64,000 bases of DNA from Mytilinidion resinicola (GCF_010093595.1 NW_022985442.1:1429456-1493455); one strand, 5' to 3'; counted from the first letter of the stretch, positions 10,508-22,596 are shown. Numbers and translations: made by a program. Notes: generated from the letters alone by a model not told the origin.

Positions 10508-12649
10508 ATGGTCCCTCTCCCAGAGGGTCTGAAGACCTTGATGGGCCGTCTAGAGACGTTCCTAACGCCGCATACCATCCCCAAGCGACGCGCCTCGAAC
10601 TCGAAGAAGAAGACTCCTGCTTCAGTGACCTGGCCCCATAAGAAGCCCAACCCCGAAGAGGTGAGATGCGCAGCTCATCAATATCTGATGGAGCTCCATC
10701 GCTAACTCAGTCTGCAGCTTGCCTTCGCCGGATTCTACTACACGCCCACCGCCGACAACATCGACAACGTCCGGTGCCTTGTCTGCAGCAGCCAGCTCGA
10801 TGGATGGGATCCCATCGATGTTCCAGCTTACGAGCATCTCCTCCACGCGCCAGAATGCGGATGGGCCATCAATGCCTGCATCCGCCTCCGCCTCGGCGAC
10901 CCAAATCGCGTCGAGGAAGACCCGATGAGCGAGAAGATGGTCGAGTCTCGAAGGGCCACATACATGGAGAGCTGGCCCCATGAGGACAAGAAGGGATGGA
11001 AGCCAAAGACTCAGAAGGTTCGCGATCCTCATTCGCTCGCACTTGGTCGCAAAGCTAACCTGTCTGCTCTAGATGATCGAAGCTGGCTGGTGCTACGACC
11101 CGAGCCCAGATGCTGACGACGGCGCTTCCTGCCACTACTGCCACTTAGCTCTAGATGGATGGGAGCCAAAGGACAATCCTTTGTAAGTTATCATGCTCAT
11201 GTTAGCCAGCTATGTTCGACTAACATACTTAGGACGGAGCATCGAAAACGCTCTCCGGACTGTCTCTTCTTTGCACTTGTCGACGAGTATGCTGCCACGA
11301 GGCAGCCTGCTTCGAAGAAAAAGGCTAAGGGTTCGAGAATTTCAAGAGCATCACGTTTGTCTACACAATCAAATCTAACATCTTTCTCTGAAGCTCCATC
11401 CTTGATGTCCATCGACGTCGATGAGGTTATGGCCGATGTCGACGATAGCGTTATGACGAATGCGACGAACGCCACATCTACCACTACGAAAGGCAGAAAG
11501 GCGAAAGCGAAGGCCCCTGCGAAAGCGACGCGCAAAATAACACGAGGCAAGAAAGCTGCCTCCACGTCCGGATCTATCAATCTGAACGATTTCCCAGCTC
11601 CTCCAGAGGAGAACCACGGATTCGATACCGATGAAGCCATGGCCGATATCGATGATAGCAACATGACAAATGCCACGACTACCAAGGGCAAGAAAGGAAA
11701 GGCAAAGGCCGCCACCAAGAAGACGACCCGAGGCAAGAAAGCAGCCTCTACGTCTGAATCTATCATGCTGGACGAGCCCGCAGCCCCCGTGGAGGACCGC
11801 GAGATGGAGGTTGATGAAGTCATTGCCCATGTCGACGACAGCATCATGACCACTGCCACGGATGCTACCACCACCAAGGGTCGGAAAGGAAAAGCAAAGG
11901 CTCCGGCGAAGACCGCCCGCAAGACCACCAGGGGCAAGAAAGCCGCTTCCATAGCCTCTACATCCGAACCCATTATACTGGACGAGCCTGCTGTCACCAC
12001 GAGTATGGACTGGGAGCTAGAAGCCCTTCAGCCATCAGAACACGACAGCCCAACACCGAAACGAGGCGCCAAACGAATGAGCAATGGCACCAAGAAGACT
12101 GACTCTCCAATTGCCATCCTGGAGGATCAGCATGAGACCACAGAGGCCCCCACACCGCTGCCAAAGAGGGTCAAAAAGACTCTCAAGAAGGCCCAGATTC
12201 CAAGCGAATCCTCATCCGACGTGGAGAACAAGCCACCTTCGGCTCGTCCTGCGTCTGTTCGGCCACCACTGTCCGAACGTCGGGGGGTCTTCGACTCTCC
12301 ATCCAAGCGTGCAGCAGGCAACACAAAACTGGGCGGATTCGGCTCTAGCATGCCCTGGAAGCCAATTGACCTCGAAAACGTGTTCAATTTCTCTCCTTCC
12401 GTCCCGACACTTGACACGGCGCTGGATAAGGAGAACTTTTTCCAGGTGTCTGGAGAAGCTGAAGTCGCCAAAGTTCGTGAAGGGCTGACAGAGGCTGAGA
12501 GGGGCATGTCAGTGGAGGAATGGATCGTCCATAATGCCGAGAGAGGCGAGGCGATTTTAAGGGCGGAATGTGAGCGTAAGATAAATGTGTTCGAAATCGA
12601 GGGTGGCAAGGCCCTCCTGGCGCTGGAGGGGATTCAGTGCACTATTTGA
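10508..12649 (+). CDS. bir1: Bir1/survivin-type chromosomal passenger protein with two BIR domains
   Basis: Four exons, 10508-10660, 10718-11017, 11073-11182 and 11233-12649, encode about 659 residues. Two BIR zinc modules match C-x2-C-x6-W-x3-D-x5-H-x6-C exactly: the first spans CLVC to ECGW (around residues 70-100) and the second spans CHYC to SPDC (around residues 175-200). Two BIRs and a long tail are the arrangement of S. pombe Bir1/Cut17. The tail has three imperfect copies of an acidic VDEVMADVDD-type segment followed by a Lys/Thr-rich block with TTRGKKAAST, then a Ser/Pro region and a conserved-looking C-terminus around EAERGMSVEEWI. By homology it targets Aurora kinase with INCENP and borealin partners to centromeres and the spindle midzone. 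Introns are 55, 57 and 50 nt. Confidence 0.94.
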
Positions 12650-12940
12650 GCGGGAAAAAGGCATGGCTTGGCGTTCTGGTTTGAGGGTTTCTTTCTTGTA
12701 CTTTTAGGGAGACGTCCGAAATGGGCCTTTGGGTATGGAGGATCGGTCATGAATCATGAATGAGACGAAAGAGTAATGAAAATTTCCTTTTTTTGAGCCC
12801 GTTCTGGGGTGCCTCGAGTGATGAAAGTGATGAGAAATGTAAGTAGACTCTCACTTCAAATCAGGTCATATTCTGGTATTGTTTTTCCATGCGTTGATAG
12901 CTTTGAAGGCCTCTAACACTATGCAAGAAATTTTTTATAG
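12650..12940. other. 3' flank of bir1
   Basis: Spacer between the bir1 stop and the first recognisable unit of the tandem array. Nothing coding is visible. Confidence 0.4.
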
Positions 12941-14130
12941 GATGTCAAGTTCCAGACCTCGCATTTCAGGCGTGAGGAATTTACATCTAGCCACCCGGAA
13001 TTGAGCCAATATGAGGTTCGTTTTGACAGTACTCCGGTCGCTGTAAGACCCCTGGCCATACCCATTTCACGAAACACAAGATATCAAGTTTGCGAGCGTG
13101 GAAATCAGGTCCTTGGATTTTACATCCAAGCACTCAACATCGGGGGCACCGAACGAACGTTTTGAGGGTATTCGCATCGATCTGAGACGCCCCTGGCCAT
13201 ACTCGCTTCATGAATTACAAGATGTCAAGCTCCGGAGAGCGTGAATCGGGGTCGTGGATTTTAGATCCTATGACTTGAAATCGCGCGCCTGTGACGAGTG
13301 TTTTGACAACAGTCGGATCGCATTGGGGCACCCCTGACCCTACACACTCTAAGAATCACATGATGTCAAGTTCTGGAAAGCGTGAATCTGGTGTGCAGAT
13401 TTCCCATCTATGATTCACGAGCTCGAGAATTTGACATCGTGTGTTTTCTCCCACTCATATGTGCTGGAGACCTCCAAAGGCGCTGCGTCGCTGTCCATTC
13501 TCACTTGCAAACGACCTTGATCGAGGTGCCTGGGAAATGGATTCTGACAACACTGGAAGTATCTCGAAGCACTCCTGGCCGTATACATTTCTCGATTAAC
13601 AAGACGTAAAGATCCGGAGAGCGGAAATCAGACGTGTGGATTTTACGTCTTCGATCCTCGCGCTCAAGGTTTTGACATCCAGTATTTTCTTTTATTAGTA
13701 TATGTAAGAGAGCCCCGGTAGTTCTACTTTGATGTCAAATTAGCGCCAGTATGGTTCCAAAGTCCGGCGGCCGGGAGGTCAAAATTGGTAGCTTTGAACG
13801 GTCTGTGAAGCAGGCCTGGCCAAACTCGCTGCAATCAGGTCACGATGTAAAGATTGCGACCATGCATATCCCTTAACCCGTCGATGTGCAACATTTTGAT
13901 GTTCTTCTTGAGATGGCCAATCAGATTGAGTCGATAAGCTAAGCGAGGCGCACCGATTGGTTACGATAACGTAGGACGATAATCGACGTGACATCTGCTA
14001 TTACCTGAGTTCAAATCGGAACCCCTGGAGAATGAATTAAAAGTTCTTGAGCTACCCCATGCCATATGCATTGCATTTGGGTCACGATGTAATGTTCGCG
14101 ACCGTGAATAGTAGGTAGGTGATATTAACT
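12941..14130. repeat. Degenerate tandem array with about 141-nt, then about 241-nt, spacing
   Basis: A diverged motif GATGTCAAG-(T/C)TC recurs at 12941, 13080 (GATATCAAG), 13221, 13362, 13603 (GACGTAAAG), 13844 (GATGTAAAG) and 14086 (GATGTAATG). The spacings are 139, 141, 141, then 241, 241 and 242 nt. Other words move with it: a following GAGCGTGAATC-like block, GTGGATTTTA(C/G)ATC, a later TTTTGACA, and CCTGGCCATAC before the next unit. Units are clearly related but far from identical, and no open frame is conserved. It fills the space between bir1 and a Zn2Cys6 gene. It could be an old satellite or minisatellite that later expanded by 100 nt per unit. Confidence 0.75.
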
Positions 14131-14464
14131 ACTCCATGAATCTATATCTGAACGCATAGAACATGTATTTGACAGACCTGAAGTATTTTTGTGGCTCCCC
14201 CGGCGCTACAGTCAGATTTGCCTCGATCATAGTTAGATCGATTCTCGGCTCCGGACGCCGAATGGGGCAACTAACCGAGCGGCTGAACCGGATCCTGCTT
14301 CAGCACAACAAGAAACTTTCAAGCTCCCTCATGACTTCATGATCGCATTCCACATGCAATCCAATCTACTTATTAACCTCTCTGTCACGGCGTGGGGTGG
14401 TACGATTTGACGAACTTACCGACTCATCCCAGTCGCTCGGTTTCCCGATTCGCGCTATTGAACC
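14131..14464. other. Promoter region of the Zn2Cys6 gene
   Basis: Follows the last array unit and precedes the start ATG at 14465. No coding region seen. Confidence 0.4.
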
Positions 14465-16823
14465 ATGATCGGAACACTTAAAGTGTTTAAATCGTGCGAC
14501 GCATGCAAGAGCCGTAAGGTTCGGTGTACAGGTATGTTCTCCTCTTCAAAGAACCCCTATACGTGGACACCAGCTGATTGCTAAGGACATGGGTATCCTG
14601 GACCATGCGAGAACTGCACGGTAGATCGCGACCTGACTCCTTTTGAATATATAGGTCTTTAGGCTAACATGATCTTGTAGCGCCGGAATGTGGAATGCCA
14701 CTTTAGTATTGCATCGGCACCGAAACGACGGAATCGCTACGAGCGCATATTCGGCGAATGTACTGTACATACGAGCCATTGCTGCAAACACCGAAACCTT
14801 GCTGACGAGAGTAGTGGCTCAAGAGTCCTTGTCGACCGTATTCGGCTCGAAAGTCGTCAAAGACGAACCAGCATCTCCGTTCCATGTCATGTCACTGAAG
14901 CCAGCTGCATCAGATCCTTCAGCAAAAGCGTCAGCCGTCAGCGCTCAACCGCCGAAGAAAGTACAGCAGTCTACGGAGTCTACGACTGAAAGCCTGCCGG
15001 AACTTTACATCGACCGGCTACTTTCTGATAGACCCTCTCTACAGAGACTTAAATCTGAAACATTTCCGTTCAAGGTACCCACTTGATTTCCCTCATTCGA
15101 GTACATCTACTGAACTTCACAGGGAAACGGGATCTTTGGTTGGCCCTTCAATACTCTTGTACTATACTTCTCTAACTTTGCTATAGGGGGAGACTACAGC
15201 GGGTATAGTCTGACTTTCTTCTCCGAAGGCCGACGACAATCTCTCTCGACTCGCCTCGGGCATAACCGACTCGACGCGGTCCTGAACAAGGCAGATATTG
15301 TCATAAACGCCCGTCTTAAAGCAAAAGAAAACATCATCAGTGAACACGTTCTCTCGAAGCCTTGGACTTCGGACATTAGTTCGGACAAGAATCTAACCTC
15401 GATCTACATACGATCCTTCTTTGAGCAAGTGCATCCTCTCTACCCTTTCCTAGACCCACATGCCTTCCAGGAAACCATTCGAAATCCACAATTCTCTCAG
15501 ATACTACATACGAACAAAGCCTGGTCGGCACTGTATCATGCAGTCCTTGCTCTGGGATCGCAATACAACAACGGCGGAACATTTGAGCCTGGGCAAAACC
15601 GAGCATGGCAGCTTTTCTCAGTGTCACTAGCTTTGTTCCCAGAGCTTGTCATCCTTCCCGACTCTCTCATAGCTTTGCAAGCTGTCACTGCAATGGTACA
15701 TTACTCCCAATCTAACTCCATATCAATACTTCTCTAACCTCGATCCAGTCCATATTCGCATTGAGCGTATCATGCGTTCAAATTGAACACACCATGATAT
15801 CAGAGGGCGCTCGAAGAGCCCAGAACCTAAGTCTTATCAAGTCGAGGGCGTCCCCAGACAGCGTCTACAACCGGGTGTTCTGGGTCGTCTATTCGTTGGA
15901 AAAGATGGCCACTTTCTACGCTGGTCGGGGGTCGGTACGCTTGCTCCCATCCCATGCACTGCTTCAAGAGTGCACTACTGAGAAGCCCCTAGGTGTTTGT
16001 CGACGCGGACATTAGCTGCCCAATACCTTACACCCCTACCGCGGTCTTCGGAGACTTCGACTGGTTCTTAGCATTCGCAAGATACGGCCGATTGCTCGCC
16101 CGAAGTTACAACTCTCTATTCTCAATCAGCGTAGCATCGAACCCTATCAGCTACTTCACCACCACTATCGGACAGCTGATGGAAGAGTTAGAGCATTGGC
16201 GGATGTCCATTCCCATCAATGTTCGCCCCGGCGAGCAATTCCGAGCTCACGCACTCCCCGGGCCGCTCAGCACTACTATAGCTCTAAGAGTACATCTCCT
16301 CTACTACAACCTCGTCTTCGCCCTATGCCGAGCTTCCTTGCACATCAACGCCGAGGCCTCCAGAGAAGACCCCGCCAAATCAACCCGCCACTCGGAGAGC
16401 AAAACGCTCCTCGTCAAAGCCTCCTGCGCCATCCTAGAACTAACCCCCTACATCGACGTAGCTCCCTACACACCCGTCTGGTAACGCACCCCCTCCCCTC
16501 GCCTTTCCTCCCCCAAACCCCCTACTAAACACGCGCAGGGTCCTCGCCGGCGTGCCCCTCTCCGGCCTCTTCGTCCTCTTCGACCTCGTCATCCACAACC
16601 CCACCCACCCAGAAACCAGCACTAACCTCGCCCTCCTCGACGTCGCCAGCGGCCACTTCAGTCGCGTCGAGTACGCCTCCGGCGGCACGCTCCCGGGCTC
16701 CCTCGTCTCCGAGTTTGCGCACATCGCGCGCGAGTACGTCCGCGACGTGCAGCTGCGCGAGGCCGGGCAGGGGAACCGCATCCAGTGGTCGAATACGCTG
16801 CTGAATCAGCCGAGCAGCGGGAT

Positions 16824-16902
<79 letters not shown>

Positions 16903-17136
16903 CAGAATCAGAGCCAGATAGTGATGCCGCCGGCGGAGGTGTCGGGGGCGAGTGCGGCGGGCGTGACGGATGCACTGTTTTTTCCAATTAGCGACGATCC
17001 GTATTATATGCCTGAGGGGCTGTTGATGGGGACGGATGTGATGGATTTGTTTGGGTCGGTTATGCCGCCCACGGAGTCGGGGAATGAGATGCCCGAGGCG
17101 TGGATGCTCTCGGGTAATCAGACACAGATGGGGTAG
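14465..17136 (+). CDS. Zn2Cys6 transcription factor with fungal-specific TF domain
   Basis: Exons: 14465-14531, 14586-14620, 14681-15074 (disturbed, see below), 15123-15695, 15749-15934, 15993-16480 and 16539-17136, roughly 760-780 residues. The zinc cluster is split over three exons: [11 protein letters not shown], then PCENC, then RRNVECHF, matching C-x2-C-x6-C and C-x2-C-x6-C. The middle-homology region contains [17 protein letters not shown], typical of the fungal TF domain (PF04082), with helices to about residue 600. Near the C-terminus lies a (Gln-Ser)n run from a hexanucleotide repeat at 16825-16917. In exon 3 the frame of the zinc cluster does not continue into the downstream frame. 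Either one base is extra near 14759, or a 52-nt intron 14760-14811 with a weak GTACTG donor is removed. Target genes are unknown. Confidence 0.8.
16825..16917 (+). repeat. Hexanucleotide (CAGAGC)n microsatellite encoding Gln-Ser repeats
   Basis: About 93 nt of near-perfect CAGAGC tandem repeat with one interruption (CAGAAT) close to the end, coding for alternating Gln and Ser inside the transcription factor tail. Units are multiples of three, so length changes keep frame. Confidence 0.9.
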
Positions 17137-18633
17137 GCTGGGTGGGTTGGATTTGAGGTAGATGGCTATGTAAGAGTACGGGCTGGCGGTGTGCGGGCTT
17201 TGGTATCATCTGGTGTACGCTCCTTTGGACGAGGGCGAGGTCGGCGTTACGATAGACTGAATGGTGCGTTTTAGGATATTTTAGAAGCGTTTAGAACACA
17301 ATCAGGCGCTTCATGATGCCTTCGTAAGTGGAGATAAGTATTGCAATATCACGTGTCGCTGACTCATCCAATTTGCTTCTACCAACCTTTATTCCGGAGC
17401 TATAACACCTTGTCCGGCCTCTGGCTTTTCAATCTTCAGGAGTGCGGTGACCTCCAAGGGGAGGTGCAAACCAGCGAAGACTACAATCGAATGACTGCTC
17501 GGTCTGTTTTCTGCCGAGTTGACATAGAGCTGGCAACATGGTTCCTGCAAAAGCAGCGTGGCTCACTCTCCATGGGAGTGTCGAGATTGAGTCGGCTCAA
17601 AATATAGATAAAACAGGACCATGGTCTGTGTCGGCGGCGTCGTGTTAGATTATGACAATCACCCACTGCAATCAATGCTAGTAGCAAACAGGGCGCTCTC
17701 ATGTACATAATGTCGCGTTCTGTCAATGTTCAGATGCTACGGCCTGCAAATGAACACGTTGGCGTTGTGTTGGCGCCGGCATTAAGGTTAGATGATGCTG
17801 AGCATATTCAGGGGCCGCGAATGGCGATGCTGATGAAAATACACCGCTGACCTATGAGCCTGAAAGACTTTAGTGTGCAGTATCATTAGGACATTGATCG
17901 AAGTGTTTGAGAGGTGATTGAGGACGGTAGGCGTGGGAGGGGGTTAGTTACCATCATTGTTTCGATTTCGTACTCCCCAGTCCCATGGAGAAAGTTTACC
18001 CGGTTGTTTGCAATCTCCACCAACCTCCCACCACACATGAGCCCGAGAAGTACTGCATGGTGAACGGACGGCACATAGTACGGCGGCGCACGCCTTTTTT
18101 TTTTTTCCACCACCGGCCCCAACGGCGCCATGGACCGCATACAGTTTGGTTCTGACAGCCGACAGACACCATTCGCTTGTCTCACCAAAGTGTTTTGCTG
18201 TCCCTTGCACCTCCGCTCTTTCCCTTGAAGAGACAACATGGTGGGGTTTTATAGTCAAAAAATTTCGGAGTCATGTGAGTTGCATGTGACTTGGGATAGG
18301 TCACGTTGCTTAGCGAATGAGGCATAGGAGGTATTTAGGGTGTAGAGATGTCGGGCGGTGTGAGAAGTGGGTGCTGGGGAAAAAAGAGGGATTTAGATTG
18401 GATGTTAAATAAAGCATGGCCACGAATAGATGTGTTGCATTGAAGAGGCTGAGGCTGAGGACAAAATGAAGATGATATTGATGTAAACTCGTCTACCCAA
18501 TCTTCATCTAGGAGCCAGACCCTCTACTGTCTATCCCAGAAGTAGGATATTATCCGATAAGGGTCAGAGTATCCATTCCCAAGGAATAGTAACAATGAAT
18601 GATACAAAGAAAGAAGCGAATGCGAATATCGAC
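17137..18633. other. Intergenic, no gene called
   Basis: About 1.5 kb between the transcription factor and the decayed gene on the other strand. Short open frames on both strands lack splice-supported continuation or recognisable motifs. A T9-T10 run lies near 18095. I see nothing I can name. Confidence 0.45.
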
Positions 18634-20985
18634 TCATACTCCCCACCCCTCTGACATCTTGAGTCCCTGGAGTTCCAGCTCCAAGATCTCAACCTCTACC
18701 TGCACGATGATCTTCTTGAGGGCATCCAAGCGTCGCGTACTCTCCGAGATCCACTTCCCATTGCCGTCGGTGATCGCCATTCTCCGCTGCAACGCAACAG
18801 GCGGCTTATTCCATTCTGGGGCTGCACACACGCGGGCTTCGTACTCCCTCCCGTGCGGATCCCAGATGTCTCGGATATCAAAGTCTCCAGGCAGCCCCTC
18901 TTGCGCACTCCTCCGCTTCTCCTTCTCCACATCGGCCTCAATGTCTTTCACCGCACTCTGGGCTCACAAGTTCCAGAGAAACAGGGCATCGTAATAGTCC
19001 TGGACGGTCTTTTCTTCGCGGTCTGGAACGAGTCCAGGGATAATCGCTAGCACTTCTTCTTCTTCTGTAAGAGTGTTCAATATCGAGAGAGGTTCGAGAT
19101 GAGTTTCAGGCGTTAGGGCTCCGAGTGCGTCGCCGGAGAAGATACCTGGGAGAGGGAATTCGGCGTAGATGTTGCGCGCGAAGGGGAGATCGGCGCCCGG
19201 TACACGCGGGAGGTCGTGGAAGAAATGGGGTAGGCCTTTTTTGCTTCCTAACGGAGCTCCGAATCCATGCGGTGGGGGCACCTGGGCCGCTTTGTCAGAC
19301 CGTAGGAGGGCCAATAGGTATTCTTCGTGTGTCATGCCAGCACGAACGATCGGGTCTGGGTAGTCATCCGCGGATACTCTGCGTAGGTACGCCGCAATAG
19401 GTTGGGTGGGCGGGCGGATCCGGAGCCACCAGGAAATCCGGGAGGCTAAACCTACACACGTCGAATAGTCGATGGCGGATTTTGTTTCGAGAGTTGTTGA
19501 TCAGCTCTTGCTCTGCCGAGGTCGGGCTCCGGAAGATAGACGATGTTGTCACTTGGTCGTCCGCTGCTGATAGAAGTTCCTTCATGTCTTCTGATAAGAC
19601 CTCATCACCAGCCTGATTTCGTAGTTCGTGGTCTACGTACGACAAATCCGCAGTGTATACAAACGGGAAGATGCCTCTCTCGCAGCTTCTATCACCAGGT
19701 GCTGCTGTGTTGTAAGGCCCATAACTCTCCATTTCCCATGCTTGGTGCGGGGAGCAAGCAGTGTAGGCGTTCTGAACCTCCTGACGGCCGTGAAAGCGTT
19801 TTACATGGTCTTTATAAGCTGTGAGTCCGCTACCTAAAGGCTTTTTGCTTGGGCTCGGTCTCCCTGGAAGTTCCATGGAGAGTTCTGGGTCTCTTTCGGG
19901 ATGTTTCATTAGACGTATTGTGGTTAGGCGGCGGTCATCCGTGGCAAGCATCGCCATGAGAGCTCTCACTAAATCCAGGACGTCTCCCAGGAGATATTCG
20001 ATGATGACTGCATCGTGTTGCATGTCCGCATCTCCAACTACGGAATAGAAGGCACCCTCTCCCCCGAAGCGCCTTGGCCCATCTTTGAACTGCTTGAGGA
20101 GTTCAAGCAGTCGATCTCCAGCTCGGACACACTGTAAGAACTTCTCGTAATTGTAGCCATATGGTGGCTCGCCCCATCCATGACGGAGTGGCGCACCTGC
20201 GATTCCGGAGGATCGACAAACAATGTTGAGAGATCCAGAATACAGCGCTTGCAAAAGCGATGGAGACTATATCAGAGTGGAACGGGGCAGTTTACCAGAG
20301 ACTCCGAGAACTCCAGGTCTAGAGGAAGCCACCCGCCGAAATATTGGCCCATGGGTAATCTCCACTTCGGCGTGATAGCGTGCAGTTTAGATCCGTTGAC
20401 GAATCGAAAAGATTCGTACTGGAAAGAAAGTCGTTCTGTTCCTTAGAACATATGGGCGATACTGCTCTTTATCGCGTGCATATCGCTTCGAAGGTTAGAT
20501 GCCACCATCAGCTTCTTTCCATTCTTGAACCATTTTCAGAAAAAGCTTAACTACAGACAAGGCAGCCCTCATTATCGAGTTGGACTGTACGGAGACACTT
20601 AATTCTGGAACTGTATCTTTGGTTGGGTTCTCCAACATCTCAAGGATGTAACATTTGAACGATGCTTGTTCTCCGACAAATATCACCATCACAGTGACAA
20701 GTTCTTCATGTTCGTCGCGAATGAAACGCTCTTCACGCTCTTTAGGAGAGAGGTCATCCGGCTGCTGAGGTAATTTTGCAAATTCGGCATCCCATCCGAG
20801 TGTTGGCTTCAGGACTTGCTTGCCAAGTGGAGTCAAACCATGCGTTGGTGACCGAAGGAGAGCTTTCTCAATCAACTTGATTTCATCGCGGATCTCCGAA
20901 TGGCACAGTCCGTTACTCCGCACCGCTGGGTAGATGGGCCTGGGTTCAGTGGTAGTAATGGAGCTTCCTTTGATGTGTTAGATGT
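18634..20985 (-). pseudogene. Broken gene, family not recognised (copy A)
   Basis: Minus-strand coding segments follow each other in order: 20923-20495, 20254-19364, 19335-18964 and 18951-18634. They look like one protein: RSPTHGLTPLGKQVLKP near the start, YSGSLNIVCRSS in the middle and WNKPPVALQRRM near the end. Breaks are visible. At 18964-18966 a TGA interrupts an otherwise continuous frame (likely CGA to TGA). Near 19405-19425 the frame shifts by one across CGCCCGCCC, consistent with a 4-bp duplication. Between 20495 and 20254 the frames cannot be joined by normal introns; the only join that restores frame would need a 29-nt intron. The 5' part continues towards 21020, where the MITE sits. 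A related copy lies at 22600-23770. No known domain was recognised. Confidence 0.6.
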
Positions 20986-21026
20986 GCTAAACCTGGTGAT
21001 TCGCTTACTTACTTCGTCATGTCCGT

Positions 21027-21683
21027 TATAACAAGGACGAGCTTAATTACCACCCCCCCTTTCTCTCCGCATCACCCCCCTTTTCTCTTCCTTCCACCCC
21101 CCCTACATTAGCCTAGCTCCGGCTGGTAATAACTTTGTTCCACTAATTAGATTCACTCGCTTATGTAAATTGGAAAGGCTACACAAATCGGAAAGGCCAC
21201 ACAAATCAGAAAGGATGTATACACATGCAACAATAGTCTATTCACTCTGTTTACTCTAGGTAGTCTAGAAGCGGAAAGCTCCTAGACGGCCACCTCTTTA
21301 TTGCTGATTAAAAGGAACGCCGTATACACCATTATACCAAGGTCTTACACCCGAAGATCCTCCTGCTGCACCGGCTCCTTCACTATAAACAGCCTCCTCC
21401 TTAGGAGTAGACAGAGGGCCATCCTTAAGGGCTGGTTAACTATCGGGGACTAAGGAAATAGAGCCCTGCGTCGCCGTTAGGCCTGCTTATCCGGTAGAGA
21501 GGTCCGGTACTGTATTAGTGAATTAAGACCGCTGTCTAACACTACTATCGCTTACAACCTAATCGGTGGAACAAAGTTATTACGAGCCGAAGCTAAGCTA
21601 AATGGAAGGGAGGTGGTAGGAAGAAAAAAGGGGGGTGACGCGGAGAGAAAGGGGGAGTGGTAATTAAGCTCGTCCTATAACAA
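21027..21683. mobile_element. MITE-like element, 641 bp, long TIRs, 8-bp TSD
   Basis: Element 21035-21675, flanked by perfect 8-bp direct repeats TATAACAA at 21027-21034 and 21676-21683. Both ends read GGACGAGCTTAATTACCAC inwards. Terminal inverted repeats are 109-110 bp (21035-21143 and 21566-21675), ending inwards at GTAATAACTTTGTTCCAC, with a C/CT-rich middle that differs by small substitutions. The interior has short direct repeats of ACACAAATC-GAAAGG around 21180-21215 and no transposase reading frame. An 8-bp target duplication fits the hAT superfamily, although such long inverted ends are more typical of MITEs in general. It interrupts the decayed gene region, upstream of copy A on the minus strand. 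Confidence 0.88.
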
Positions 21684-21689
21684 GTGAGC

Positions 21690-22150
21690 CCAGCAGACTC
21701 ATAGATCTAGGCCGCACTCATTCTTCTCCATCTCTAGGTGCATAAATTTGGCTAGAGAAGCCCCGCTGTTACCCGCCACCAAAGGGGCATACCGAAGAGT
21801 GGCCGTCCCACTGATGATCCGCCCGGCTGTGCGCGTGCTTTGGATCCTCTGATTACACGGGATGCAGAGGAGCTGGACTTGAGGATTAACCACAGGCCCA
21901 AACCGAAAATTCAATCCGAGAGGACGGTTTTGTCAGAGGTCGGTCCAAATGAAGAGCTGGATTCTCATGGCTTTAGCAACAATGTAGTATACCGTGTGGT
22001 CCAGTCCGAGCTCCGTGCACTCCAACAGCGTGAATAATGGATGCGATCCTGGCGCAACAGGCTCATCATTGAACTTGACATATTTGCCATGATCTGTGGA
22101 TCGTTCGAATATACCACCAGAAATGCGTTCTGCACTTGCCATTTAACTAG
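21690..22150 (-). pseudogene. Gene remnant upstream of the MITE
   Basis: Minus-strand segments encode a stretch with DHGKYVKF and HPLFTLL (22142-21933), and then, after a stop, LLCIPCNQRI, FMHLEMEKNECG (21914-21699). The first segment resembles the segment at 22845-22600, which has DHNKYLEF and YPLFTLL in the same order, so this is a duplicated and decayed gene. The Cys-x2-Cys piece could be half of a zinc site. Function unknown. Confidence 0.45.
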
Positions 22151-22596
22151 TAAATAGTTGTCGGGGTCTCCTGTACAAAGAAGTGCTAGCGATTTGTAAA
22201 ACGACCTCACATTGCCTTGGTGTATTGCGGAGTATCGTTTAATGCTGTGATTCATGAACTGGGGTGGTGATGGGATGTGGTGGGTGCTAGGGATGGAGCG
22301 GACTCCTTGCGTTGATGCAAAATCAACTACGCTCCCTTTAAATAGACATAACGTCCCCAAATCATCTCCTTGTAGTGACGTATACTCTCCGCACCTCTGG
22401 TGGTGAATTTTTGGCGGTAAAAGCCCTATTAATTAGGCCCTCGGAGCTCTCGTCTCGGTGCCTGTTTGGTAACAAACATCCCAGGGAATCAGAGATGCGA
22501 AACAACATCGAAAAACAGCTGAAGCTAGGGACAGGGCTAACATGAATGAACAATAACGTGGTGATATTAACGGAAACATATAGAACTAAACGAGCA

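Noticed and set aside
13960..14030. tRNA-like T-arm word GAGTTCAAATC
   Set aside because: No cloverleaf could be drawn around it; it lies inside the degenerate array.
12941..14130. CRISPR-like array
   Set aside because: Units are long, diverged and lack identical short repeats with unique spacers; the genome is fungal.
13603..14130. Relation between the 241-nt array here and the about 240-nt modules at 35.4-37.2 kb
   Set aside because: Only the period is similar; I see no shared sequence words, so I treat it as coincidence.
16658..16987. Minus-strand Gly-Ser repeat open frame
   Set aside because: It is the antisense shadow of the CAGAGC repeat inside the transcription factor exon.
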